Shown one piece after another: positions 9,559-19,770 of a DNA stretch of 64,000 nt. A program made the translations under genes and the position numbers. The first letter of the stretch is position 1; every line of letters starts with the position of its first letter. The notes below the pieces were generated by a model that was given only the letters and a program-made list of their open reading frames with translations, searched no databases and was not told the origin of the DNA. The DNA is from Marinobacter mobilis (GTDB taxonomy: Bacteria > Pseudomonadota > Gammaproteobacteria > Pseudomonadales > Oleiphilaceae): positions 124,001 through 188,000 of the forward strand of contig NZ_FNNE01000004.1 of assembly GCF_900106945.1 (NCBI RefSeq), written 5' to 3'.

Positions 9559-10317
9559 ATGAACCAAGCGTCGCAAACATCACGACCCACCCATAAACCC
9601 CGTCCCTGGGTTGATCTGCTGGTCAGCATCGTCATCCCGTCGCTGATTCTGATGAAGCTCAGCGGTGATGAATACCTTGGTAATACCTGGGCTCTCGTTA
9701 TCGGTCTGGCATTCCCCCTTGGCTGGGGGCTGTTTGAACTGATCCGCTACCGCAAGTACAACTTTATTGCGGTACTTGGCGTGATCAGTGTCGGTCTCAC
9801 CGGCGGCATCGGACTGATGGAACTGGGTCCCCAATGGCTGGCAATCAAAGAAGCCGCTGTCCCACTGTTGATAGGTCTGGCGGTGTTGGTGTCGACCCGC
9901 ACGTCTTACCCGCTGGTACGTACACTGCTCTACAACCCATCCGTGCTCGATGTGGACAAGATTCAGCAAGCCCTTGTGGAACATCAGGCGGTCGCAGAGT
10001 TCGAGCAACGGCTGCTCAACGCCAGCTACCTGTTCAGTGGTACGTTCTTCTTCTCGTCGGCTATGAACTACATTCTGGCGAAATGGATCGTCACCAGCCC
10101 TGCGGGCACTCAGGCGTTCAATGAAGAACTGGGCCAGATGACACTGGTGAGCTACCCGATGATCGCGATTCCGTCGATGATCATGATGATTGGCATCTTC
10201 TATTACCTGTGGCGAACCATCCGTCGCCTTACCGGCTACACCCTGGAAGAAGTGATGTCGCCCCATCTGCACCAGCACCATGACCAGAGCAACGGTGACC
10301 AGCCCTCGTCAAAATAA
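9559..10317 (+). CDS. Integral membrane protein, VC0807-like family
   Basis: A 252-residue inner-membrane protein. After a hydrophilic, proline-rich head it has about six hydrophobic segments: residues about 18-35, 45-60, 70-88, 92-110, 155-175 and 200-218. The C-terminal tail is histidine-rich (SPHLHQHHDQ). The pattern, with a cytoplasmic LLYNPSVLDVDKI loop, resembles what databases call the VC0807 family, whose biochemical role is unknown to me. It is convergent with gyrB across a shared bidirectional terminator. The family name is from memory; the membrane topology is direct from sequence. Confidence 0.7.
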   Translation: MNQASQTSRPTHKPRPWVDLLVSIVIPSLILMKLSGDEYLGNTWALVIGLAFPLGWGLFELIRYRKYNFIAVLGVISVGLTGGIGLMELGPQWLAIKEAAVPLLIGLAVLVSTRTSYPLVRTLLYNPSVLDVDKIQQALVEHQAVAEFEQRLLNASYLFSGTFFFSSAMNYILAKWIVTSPAGTQAFNEELGQMTLVSYPMIAIPSMIMMIGIFYYLWRTIRRLTGYTLEEVMSPHLHQHHDQSNGDQPSSK

Positions 10318-10331
10318 AGCTGAGGCAGCAT

Positions 10332-10363
10332 AAAAAAAGCGACCCGAATGGGTCGCTTTTTTT
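10332..10363. terminator. Bidirectional terminator between the membrane gene and gyrB
   Basis: The stem GCGACCC/GGGTCGC (loop GAAT) is flanked by seven A on the left and seven T on the right, so it gives a U-run on either strand. It lies 14 nt after the plus-strand gene and 27 nt beyond the gyrB stop. Confidence 0.92.
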
Positions 10364-10390
10364 ATGCCAACGGGTAGGGGAAGCCCTGAC

Positions 10391-12829
<2,439 letters not shown>

Positions 12830-13957
12830 TTATTCTTCCGACAACCGACCATGTTCCACGTGGAACATCCGGAAGTCGGGTATGGTGTCCCGCCATAACA
12901 GTTCTGGCTGGGGCCGCTCGATGGAGGTTACAAACACCTGACATCGCAGCTCATAAAGTTTCTGCGCCAGCATGGCGCGGTGCTCAGCATCCAGTTCCGC
13001 GTTGATGTCATCGAGCAGAAAAGTGACCTGCTTGCCCAGGTTGGCTAACACCATCCCCTGGGCAATCTTCATCAGGATCACCAGAGTCTTTTGCTGTCCG
13101 CGGGAAAAGGTCTCAGCCACCGGCCGGCCCTGATACCGAAGCCTGAGATCCGCGCGATTGGGCCCGTAGAGGGTGTGCCCCATCCGCACTTCCTGATCCC
13201 GATGACTGGCCAGCACCTCCAGCAGGGACAGCTTGCGGTCCCAGCCGGGGTAAAAGTCCATCTTGAGCCCGTCGACCCAGGGGGTCTCGATCTCATCCAG
13301 CAGGGATTGAAAGGCCTGCTGGAACAGGGCTACCACTGACTGCCTTGCCTCCGTAATCCGCTCCGCCAACAACGCAAACTGGCCGTCCCAGACACGGAGT
13401 AAATGCTCGTCTAGTCTACCATTTCTCAGCGTTTGATTCCGCTGTGATGTCACTCTTTGACACTGCTGCCAGAGCGACGCAAATGAAGGTTCCACGTGGA
13501 ACACTGACCAATCGAGAAACTGACGTCGCTGGCCTGGTCCACCCGCTACGATCTCAAACACACCGGGGTCAATCACCGACACCGGTAACAGTCGGGCCAA
13601 CGCCGACAAACCACGAACGGTCTCACCATCGACCCGAAGCAAGGTCTCTTTGTCCTGAATGTTGCGAGCGAAGCCAAGGCGGTGATGATCACCTGCATGA
13701 CTATGCTCGGGCGCAGGACCGTCAACGACCGGTTGCACCACGCCAAACACGGTGAACCGGTTTTGGCCGTGACGACACACGGCCTGATGCCGGCTGATCC
13801 GGAACGAACGCCCAAGACCGAGATAGCCAATGGCTTCCAGCACGCTGCTCTTACCGCTGCCATTCTCGCCATACAGCAAATTAAACGAAGGCGAGAACGT
13901 CACCGGGTCAGCCGACAGATTGCGGAACTGATCAGTCTGGAGTTTGAGCAGAGCCAT
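12830..13957 (-). CDS. recF: DNA replication and repair protein RecF
   Basis: SMC-like ATPase that helps load RecA at gapped DNA with RecO and RecR. The 375-residue product has Walker A GENGSGKS (31-38), an ABC-type signature region around SRGQQK, and Walker B TFLLDDINAELD. Two parS sites lie inside the gene, one encoding FHVEP near residue 152 and one encoding FHVEH near the C-terminus, so its sequence serves both coding and segregation. Unusually, recF is separated from dnaN by an ABC1 kinase gene with its own terminator, so recF-gyrB probably has a separate promoter in 13958-14114. Confidence 0.97.
   Translation of the reverse strand: MALLKLQTDQFRNLSADPVTFSPSFNLLYGENGSGKSSVLEAIGYLGLGRSFRISRHQAVCRHGQNRFTVFGVVQPVVDGPAPEHSHAGDHHRLGFARNIQDKETLLRVDGETVRGLSALARLLPVSVIDPGVFEIVAGGPGQRRQFLDWSVFHVEPSFASLWQQCQRVTSQRNQTLRNGRLDEHLLRVWDGQFALLAERITEARQSVVALFQQAFQSLLDEIETPWVDGLKMDFYPGWDRKLSLLEVLASHRDQEVRMGHTLYGPNRADLRLRYQGRPVAETFSRGQQKTLVILMKIAQGMVLANLGKQVTFLLDDINAELDAEHRAMLAQKLYELRCQVFVTSIERPQPELLWRDTIPDFRMFHVEHGRLSEE
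12852..12867. promoter_or_regulatory. parS centromere site 1 (inside recF 3' end)
   Basis: TGTTCCACGTGGAACA is a perfect 16-bp palindrome identical to the common proteobacterial parS sequence bound by chromosomal ParB. It lies in the last codons of recF, about 5.6 kb left of the dnaA-rpmH region. A matching parA-parB pair is at 36.5-38.2 kb. Confidence 0.93.
13488..13503. promoter_or_regulatory. parS centromere site 2 (inside recF)
   Basis: GGTTCCACGTGGAACA matches the parS palindrome at 15 of 16 positions (first base G for T). It is 620 bp from site 1 and in the same gene, encoding F-H-V-E-P. Two sites this close suggest a small ParB nucleation cluster. Confidence 0.85.
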
Positions 13958-14114
13958 AAAGTCCTGGGTAAGGGAAATGAAAGAAACCGGGAGCGGGATA
14001 CGATTACCCGCAAAAGCACGCGGGCTGCCCTAGTGTACAAAAGCCAGGGCAGCAAGGCGATGGGCGCCGTATGGCGAGACAAAGAACAAACCGCTGATCA
14101 CCAACAGACGGGGC

Positions 14115-14149
14115 AAAAAAAACGGCCAGCGGATGTCTCCGCTGGCCGT
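14115..14149 (-). terminator. Terminator of the ABC1 kinase gene
   Basis: Read on the minus strand, a perfect 12-bp stem (ACGGCCAGCGGA with TCCGCTGGCCGT, 4-nt loop) is followed by a run of T (plus-strand A at 14115-14122). It lies 48 nt past the kinase stop and about 160 bp before recF. Confidence 0.92.
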
Positions 14150-14197
14150 CATCGTGTTGCAGGCACTCGCGTGCGCTAATTGCTGAGATCCGCCGGA

Positions 14198-15490
14198 TCA
14201 GTGCAGCATGTTGAGGCGTTCGTCCATGAACACATCCATTTCGGGCGCCAGGATATGCACGTAGCGATCGAAATAGAGGAACTGCTTCAGCAACAGGGCA
14301 AACTCACGCGGGAAATGAAGGCCATGACTTTCGCCAATCTTCACCATATCCATAAGGATATTGTTAACGTCGTCCTCAGCCTGATCCGCCTGATAGGGGA
14401 CTTCGTCAGGGACCATACGGTCCATCTGCTGATAAAGTTTACGCAGGTCATTTGCCAGATTCGCGACAACAACGGTTTCATGGGTGATACCGATCCGGAT
14501 CATGGCATCGGCAACCCCTTCAAAGTTGCCCACCATCACCGCCGAAATAAAGTCCGACACCGCTTGCCAGGTGTCCGGCCGAATTCGACCGACAATCCCG
14601 AAATCGATAAACCCGATACGACCGTCCTTAAGTACCATCAGATTACCGGCGTGCACATCCGCGTGGAAGAACTCGCACTGGGTCAGACTGGCAAACCAGG
14701 TGTTCATCGCAGTAATCAGGGTACGCTCAGGATCACGGGCATAACCACGGATGCTGTCGAGGTCAGTGAGCGGAACCCCGTAAAACCGCTCCATGGTGAG
14801 GATCCGGCGGGTACTGCAATGTTCGTACACCCGCGGCACCGTCGCATCTTCATTGTGGGTGTTATGGAGAAACTCGCGGAACACCTTGAGGTTATTCGCT
14901 TCCTTGATGAAATCACACTCTTCCATCATGGTTCGCTGAATTTCCTCAACGATACCGGACAGCGAGGTCCACGACAGTTTCGGCGCCAGCGTTTCCAGAA
15001 CCCGGGCAGACAGATAGAGGAAGTTGAGATCCGTGAGCAGAATGTTTTCCACACCGGGCTTCTGCACCTTGATCACCACTTCTTCACCGGTAAGCAGACG
15101 TGCAGCGTGTACCTGGGCAATCGAAGCCGATGCCAACGCTACGGGCTCAATCTCGGCGAACACCTGATCGATCGGCTGATCTAGCTCTTCGGCAATAATC
15201 CGGCGAATGACTGAAAACGGCAGGACCGGTGTCTGATCCAGACAGTACTGAAATTCTTCCACGTACGCCTTGGGGAAAAACGTAGGGGAGCTGGCAATAA
15301 ACTGTCCCAGCTTGATGTAAGTCGCGCCGAGTGATTCGAAGGTCTGTCGCAGCAGACGGGGGGCAGGGGGACGTTCACCCCGCAGCCAGTTGACGCCGGT
15401 GCGGCCAAGAACCGACAGGGTCTGGCCAATACGCAACGCGCCCTTGAAAGTATTCGTCACAGCTGTCATGAGAGCCTTCCTTTTAAACAT
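14198..15490 (-). CDS. ABC1/UbiB/AarF-family atypical kinase
   Basis: A 430-residue member of the UbiB-like protein kinase-like family, whose members support ubiquinone synthesis or lipid homeostasis. Visible signatures are the KxGQ motif (YIKLGQFIAS, near residue 60), the alanine-rich nucleotide loop (ALASASIAQVHAA), VIKVQ with the predicted ATP-contacting lysine, the catalytic HADVHAGNL and the metal-binding FIDFG. It is not the ubiE-ubiJ-linked ubiB and lacks an obvious C-terminal membrane pair, so the substrate is unknown. It lies between dnaN (80 bp upstream) and recF, is probably read from the dnaN transcript, and ends at its own strong terminator. Confidence 0.9.
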   Translation of the reverse strand: MFKRKALMTAVTNTFKGALRIGQTLSVLGRTGVNWLRGERPPAPRLLRQTFESLGATYIKLGQFIASSPTFFPKAYVEEFQYCLDQTPVLPFSVIRRIIAEELDQPIDQVFAEIEPVALASASIAQVHAARLLTGEEVVIKVQKPGVENILLTDLNFLYLSARVLETLAPKLSWTSLSGIVEEIQRTMMEECDFIKEANNLKVFREFLHNTHNEDATVPRVYEHCSTRRILTMERFYGVPLTDLDSIRGYARDPERTLITAMNTWFASLTQCEFFHADVHAGNLMVLKDGRIGFIDFGIVGRIRPDTWQAVSDFISAVMVGNFEGVADAMIRIGITHETVVVANLANDLRKLYQQMDRMVPDEVPYQADQAEDDVNNILMDMVKIGESHGLHFPREFALLLKQFLYFDRYVHILAPEMDVFMDERLNMLH

Positions 15491-15570
15491 AGTGTCCTCG
15501 ATGACGCGGGGCTGACGCAGGTATTACCGCCTTCAGCCCACACGGTGAGAGCCGTCCATGGCGCCCGGCA

Positions 15571-16674
15571 TCAAAGGCGCATGGGCATGACCACGTACAG
15601 GCTACGGTTGTCATTCTGTGCTTCGAGCAAGGCACTGCTGTTGGGGTTGGCCAGCGTTATCTTGACCAGCTCCTCGTCCAGCACGTTGAGCACATCTACC
15701 AGGTAGCCTACATTAAAGCCAATCTGCAGTGATTCGCCCTGGTACTCGACCGCCAACGCATCTTCGGCCTGTTCCTGATCCGGGTTATTGGCGAACACCT
15801 GCAACTGGTTGGACGACAGGTTTAGCCGCACACCGCGGATATTTTCGTGGGACAGAATACCAGCCCGCTGCAGCGTGCTCTTGAGCGTGGCACGGTCCGC
15901 AAGCACGATCTTGTCGCCCCCACGGGGAATAACCCGGTTGTAGTCCGGGAACTTGCCTTCGATCAGCTTGGAGGTAAACGTGTACGAACCGATCGTTGCG
16001 CGCAGGTGATTGTCGCCGATAACCAGGGTCACCGGGGTTTCAACATCGTCGAGCAGACGGGCCAGTTCGAGCACGCCCTTGCGGGGTACGATGACCTGGC
16101 GCAGTTCCGGGCAACCTGTGGCCATGTTTTCGTGTGCCATGGCCAGACGATGGCCGTCAGTAGCGACGGTGCGGACATGATCCTGGTCCACTTCCAACAG
16201 CAAACCATTGAGGTAATAACGCACGTCCTGCTGAGCCATGGCAAAGGCTGTCGCGTCCAGCATCCGCCCAAGCTCGTTCTGGGGCAACTCAAGGCGGAAG
16301 CTCTCGGGCTCGTCTTCAACGTTGGGGAAGTGCTCTGCGGGCAGTGTCGACAGCGTGAAATGGCTGGCGCCGCTGCGCAGGTGCAGGCGATCGCCTTCCA
16401 GCGCCAGTTCAATGGGCGATTCGTCGCCCAGCGCACGGCAGATATCCGCCAGCTTGCGGGCCGGTACGGTAATGCGCCCGGGCTGATCGATATGCACCGG
16501 GGCGACCCGACCGACCAGCTCCACTTCCATATTGGTACCCGTCAGGGTCAGGGTATTGCCATCGGCCTCCAACAGAACGTTGGACAGCACCGGCATGGTC
16601 TGTTTCTTTTCCACCACCCCGGCAATAGAGAGCAGGGGCGTAAGCAGGGACTCGCGGCTGATCGTCAGTCTCAT
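15571..16674 (-). CDS. dnaN: DNA polymerase III beta subunit (sliding clamp)
   Basis: Ring clamp that tethers replicative polymerases to DNA. The 367-residue length matches E. coli (366) and the three-domain repeat is intact. The N-terminus MRLTISRESLLTPLLSIAGVVEKK and the C-terminal MPMRL pentapeptide, part of the partner-binding cleft, are canonical. The start is ATG 16674, 76 nt after the dnaA stop, as in the usual dnaA-dnaN operon. Confidence 0.98.
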   Translation of the reverse strand: MRLTISRESLLTPLLSIAGVVEKKQTMPVLSNVLLEADGNTLTLTGTNMEVELVGRVAPVHIDQPGRITVPARKLADICRALGDESPIELALEGDRLHLRSGASHFTLSTLPAEHFPNVEDEPESFRLELPQNELGRMLDATAFAMAQQDVRYYLNGLLLEVDQDHVRTVATDGHRLAMAHENMATGCPELRQVIVPRKGVLELARLLDDVETPVTLVIGDNHLRATIGSYTFTSKLIEGKFPDYNRVIPRGGDKIVLADRATLKSTLQRAGILSHENIRGVRLNLSSNQLQVFANNPDQEQAEDALAVEYQGESLQIGFNVGYLVDVLNVLDEELVKITLANPNSSALLEAQNDNRSLYVVMPMRL

Positions 16675-16750
16675 GGCACTCGGCTTTGTTGTCAGTGGTT
16701 GAAATTAGCGTTGGGTCAAACAGGTACTCACAGTATCCGGCTATCGAGGA

Positions 16751-18208
16751 TCAAGTCGTCAACAGCCGCATGAAATTCTGGTAGTCCTCACGGATGTTGG
16801 GGTCGGTTTCCTGCAACTCGATAATTTTCTTGCAGGCGTGCAACACCGTCGTGTGGTCTCGGCCGCCAAAGGCGTCGCCAATTTCCGGCAAGGAATGATT
16901 GGTCAGTTCCTTCGACAAAGACATCGCAACCTGCCGGGGTCGGGTAACCGCACGGGTCCGGCGTTTCGACAACAGGTCAGCGACCTTGATCTTGTAGTAC
17001 TCCGCGACCGTGCGTTGGATGTTGTCGATACTCACCTGCTTTTCATGAAGGGCCAGCAGGTCCTTGAGGCTTTCCCTTATAAAGGGAGGCGTAATCTCGG
17101 ATCCGGTGAAGTGGGCATTGGCAATGACCAGTCGCAACGCACCTTCCAGTTCACGTACGTTGGAACGGATTTTCTGGGCAATAAAGAAGGCAGCTTCACT
17201 GCTGAGGCGAACGTTGGCCTGCTCAGCCTTCTTCATAAGAATCGCCACCCGCGTTTCGAGCTCCGGCGGCTCAACCATAACCGTGAGACCCCAACCGAAA
17301 CGGGATTTCAGACGCTCTTCCATATCCACAATTTCTTTCGGGAAGCGGTCACAGGTCACGATGACCTGCTGGCCCCCTTCGAGCAGTGCGTTGAAGGTAT
17401 GGAAGAACTCCTCCTGAGAGCGCTCTTTGCGGGCAAAGAACTGAATATCATCAATGAGCAGCGCATCCACCGACCGGTAGTACCGCTTGAATTCGTTAAT
17501 CGCGTTGAGCTGCAGAGCTTTGACCATATCGGCAACAAAGCGTTCCGAACGCAGGTAGGCCACCTTAGCCCCCGGGTTACGACGAACGATTTCATTACCA
17601 ATGGCGTGCATCAGGTGCGTTTTGCCCAGACCAACCCCGCCATAAAGAAACAGAGGGTTATAGGCACCGCCCGGGTTTTCCGCCACCTGCATCGAGGCTG
17701 CCCTGGCCAACTGGTTCGATTTACCCTCAACGAAGGTTTCAAACGTAAAACCTTCATTCAGGAAGCTCTGATGCTTGATATCCCCTTCCACCTGCACCGA
17801 GCGGCGGTCGTCAGTCTTGGGTCTGACCTGGGGCTCGGGCACGGTCGCTGCAACACCACGTTCTTCATCGGTAACCGTCACCGACTCCTCATTGACCGTC
17901 TGCCGTCGGGGGGTTGCCTTTCTGACCACCTCTATAGGCGCAGCATTGCCGTCACCGGGCTTGGGTGCCGATCCGACCTTCATATTGACACGGGGCGCCT
18001 GGCCCCCCTGAAGATCCTTGAGTACTTCCTCTATACGCCGTAGGTATTTTTCATTCACCCAGTCCATGACAAAACGGTTCGGGGCAAACAGCATGAGCTG
18101 CCCTTCGCGATGATCAGACTGTAACGGCCTCAGCCAGGTATTGAACTGCTGAGCGGGAAACTCATCCCGGAGTACTTCTAGACATTGATGCCAAATCGTC
18201 TGCGGCAC
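16751..18208 (-). CDS. dnaA: Chromosomal replication initiator DnaA
   Basis: Binds DnaA boxes and opens the origin. I place the start at GTG 18208 ([16 protein letters not shown]), giving 485 residues. A GGAGG lies exactly 8 nt upstream and the protein then aligns with the E. coli and Pseudomonas N-termini. Domain I covers about 1-90, followed by a variable linker. AAA+ domain III carries Walker [10 protein letters not shown] and Walker [10 protein letters not shown]. Domain IV has the [11 protein letters not shown] signature for DnaA-box recognition. A TTG-initiated extension of 15 codons is possible but has no ribosome-binding site. Confidence 0.97.
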   Translation of the reverse strand: MPQTIWHQCLEVLRDEFPAQQFNTWLRPLQSDHREGQLMLFAPNRFVMDWVNEKYLRRIEEVLKDLQGGQAPRVNMKVGSAPKPGDGNAAPIEVVRKATPRRQTVNEESVTVTDEERGVAATVPEPQVRPKTDDRRSVQVEGDIKHQSFLNEGFTFETFVEGKSNQLARAASMQVAENPGGAYNPLFLYGGVGLGKTHLMHAIGNEIVRRNPGAKVAYLRSERFVADMVKALQLNAINEFKRYYRSVDALLIDDIQFFARKERSQEEFFHTFNALLEGGQQVIVTCDRFPKEIVDMEERLKSRFGWGLTVMVEPPELETRVAILMKKAEQANVRLSSEAAFFIAQKIRSNVRELEGALRLVIANAHFTGSEITPPFIRESLKDLLALHEKQVSIDNIQRTVAEYYKIKVADLLSKRRTRAVTRPRQVAMSLSKELTNHSLPEIGDAFGGRDHTTVLHACKKIIELQETDPNIREDYQNFMRLLTT

Positions 18209-18216
18209 GACGCCTG

Positions 18217-18221
18217 CCTCC
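18217..18221 (-). promoter_or_regulatory. dnaA ribosome-binding site that fixes the start
   Basis: GGAGG on the minus strand, 8 nt before GTG 18208. The alternative TTG start at 18253 lies further upstream and would place this sequence inside the coding region. Confidence 0.8.
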
Positions 18222-18246
18222 GATGCTGAACGTAATCCCGCCACCC

Positions 18247-18267
18247 CTGACAACTGACAACTGACAA
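18247..18267. repeat. Three tandem CTGACAA heptamers in the dnaA leader
   Basis: Three perfect, contiguous 7-bp copies (TTGTCAG when read toward dnaA). Each copy holds TTGTCA, one base from a consensus -35. They lie about 40-60 bp before the dnaA GTG. Function is unknown. Confidence 0.7.
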
Positions 18268-18298
18268 GGGTGGTGGAGCGTGTAAAAGGTAATCCCGG

Positions 18299-18327
18299 AT
18301 TCTACCTCGCAGGGCCCTCCAGTGAAA
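18299..18327 (-). promoter_or_regulatory. Candidate dnaA promoter
   Basis: On the minus strand TAGAAT (18304-18299) is a good -10, with TTTCAC as a weak -35 at 17-nt spacing. It would give a leader of about 85 nt containing the CTGACAA repeats. Confidence 0.35.
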
Positions 18328-18339
18328 GGGCAAAACCAG

Positions 18340-18730
18340 ATTAACTCACAGCCTGTGGAAATTTATTCCTTTTATTAACAATAATGTACAGACTTACCTA
18401 CAGGCTTGTGTACAGAAATTATTTCTCGTTAAGTTACCCACAGGACCTTGTTGACACCCCGGTCTGAACCCTGTGTCCAGACCCGCTAACAAACCGTGGA
18501 TAACCCGGATGTTTTTCGCAAACCCGACTTATCCCCATTTCCTGCGTTCGTTACCCACAGCCCTCAGGACGCTTCTTCAACCTCTTTGTCATTGAATCAG
18601 CCCTCTGATAAATCAAGTTTTTTTAGACCTTTCCACAGAAACAGAGGTGCCTAATAACAGTAATAAATAATCTTTAAAGAAAATTTCAAAAGAACCTTAT
18701 TTAACTTATTAGTCAGTGAATGATCCGGAA
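18340..18730. other. oriC: Replication origin region (oriC) between dnaA and rpmH
   Basis: The 627-bp gap between divergent dnaA and rpmH contains a cluster of near-consensus DnaA boxes: TTACCCACA at 18434-18442 and 18551-18559, CGTGGATAA at 18495-18503, TTATCCCCA at 18529-18537, and weaker TGTGGAAAT near 18354. A strongly AT-rich stretch follows (about 18604-18720), including a minus-strand GATTATTTATTA at 18661-18672 that resembles the E. coli 13-mer unwinding repeats. Gene strand polarity switches here (leftward dnaA side, rightward rpmH side), as in Pseudomonas origins. None of the boxes is a perfect TTATCCACA. Confidence 0.8.
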
Positions 18731-18777
18731 CCTCACCGATCCAGACTGACAAGTTACAATCTCCTTTCTCACAAGCA

Positions 18778-18806
18778 TTGAATTACGTCGCCACATTGAC
18801 TAGAAT
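18778..18806 (+). promoter_or_regulatory. rpmH promoter
   Basis: TTGAAT (18778-18783), a 17-nt spacer and TAGAAT (18801-18806) form a good sigma70-type promoter about 75 nt before the rpmH start. Confidence 0.65.
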
Positions 18807-18880
18807 GCCGCTCCTGTTTTGGCTGTTCATTTTGCAGCCAGCAACTGAATATCCAATTTCTGTAATGTGAGAACATCACC

Positions 18881-19015
18881 ATGAAAAGAACGTTTCAACC
18901 GAGCGTACTGAAGCGTAAGCGCACCCACGGTTTCCGTGCACGTATGGCTACCGCTAATGGTCGTAAGATTCTGGCTCGTCGTCGTGCCAAAGGTCGTGCG
19001 CGTCTGTCCGCCTGA
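18881..19015 (+). CDS. rpmH: 50S ribosomal protein L34
   Basis: A 44-codon gene encoding the very basic L34 (begins [20 protein letters not shown], ends KGRARLSA), almost identical in pattern to other gammaproteobacterial L34 proteins. The GTGAGA upstream is a modest ribosome-binding site. It is the first rightward gene after the origin and heads the rpmH-rnpA-yidD-yidC run. Confidence 0.98.
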   Translation: MKRTFQPSVLKRKRTHGFRARMATANGRKILARRRAKGRARLSA

Positions 19016-19034
19016 TCTGATTTAAACTGCTGCC

Positions 19035-19466
19035 ATGAAGGCCCTGTCCTTTCCCAAGAATGCACGACTGCTGCGTCCGCGGGATTACGCCGGGGTCTTT
19101 GATAACGTTCAGGTTCGGGTACCGCACCGTCACTTTTTGTTACTGGCAACGTCCAACGATCTCGGACATGCCAGAATCGGACTGGTGTTTTCCAAGAAGA
19201 ACCTGAAACATGCGGTACAGCGTAATCGCGTCAAACGCCTGGTACGGGAAACCTTCAGGCAGCAGACTGACCTGCCGTCCCTGGACATTGTTGTGCTCGG
19301 ACGGCAAGGCCTTGCCAGCGTCGAGAATCCCAAGCTGCACAGCTTCCTCGATGATCTTTGGCGTCGCCTTAAACGAAAGGCACAGCCGGCACCCGCTCAC
19401 CCGGATCCGGTAGAAACCAAGAGCCACCACGCCCAGACTGACAAGCCATCTCCTGGTGACGGATAA
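19035..19466 (+). CDS. rnpA: Ribonuclease P protein component
   Basis: Basic protein cofactor of RNase P, which matures tRNA 5' ends. The signature RNRVKRLVRETFR is intact near residues 62-74, and the N-terminal FPKNARLLRPRDYAGVF is canonical. At 143 residues it is about 20 longer than the usual 115-125 because of a proline- and histidine-rich hydrophilic tail. It lies 19 nt after rpmH, the conserved order. Confidence 0.95.
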   Translation: MKALSFPKNARLLRPRDYAGVFDNVQVRVPHRHFLLLATSNDLGHARIGLVFSKKNLKHAVQRNRVKRLVRETFRQQTDLPSLDIVVLGRQGLASVENPKLHSFLDDLWRRLKRKAQPAPAHPDPVETKSHHAQTDKPSPGDG

Positions 19467-19478
19467 AGGAACGGGTCC

Positions 19479-19766
19479 ATGCGGAAATTGCTGCTCCTGC
19501 CCATTCGCTTTTACCAGTATGCGATCAGTCCGCTGATGGCGAGTCATTGCCGCCATTACCCCACCTGTTCTACTTACGCCATTGAAGCTATTGAACACCA
19601 CGGTCCGTTAAAAGGCCTGTTTCTGGCAACAAAACGGCTGTTAAGGTGTCACCCTTGGGCCGAAGGCGGTTATGATCCAGTTCCGGGAACCTGCCAGCAC
19701 CATGCTGAGTCCAGGCCCGCTGCCCATTCAACCGAAGCGACTCACGCCAACCAGACGACACAGTAG
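19479..19766 (+). CDS. yidD: Membrane protein insertion efficiency factor YidD
   Basis: A small membrane-associated protein that aids YidC-dependent insertion. The 95-residue product carries the family signature [33 protein letters not shown] and the CHPW motif ([14 protein letters not shown]), with its three conserved cysteines. Start ATG 19479 follows AAAGGA. The last 25 residues are a polar, histidine-rich tail. It sits between rnpA and yidC in the standard order. Confidence 0.95.
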   Translation: MRKLLLLPIRFYQYAISPLMASHCRHYPTCSTYAIEAIEHHGPLKGLFLATKRLLRCHPWAEGGYDPVPGTCQHHAESRPAAHSTEATHANQTTQ

Positions 19767-19770
19767 GTTT

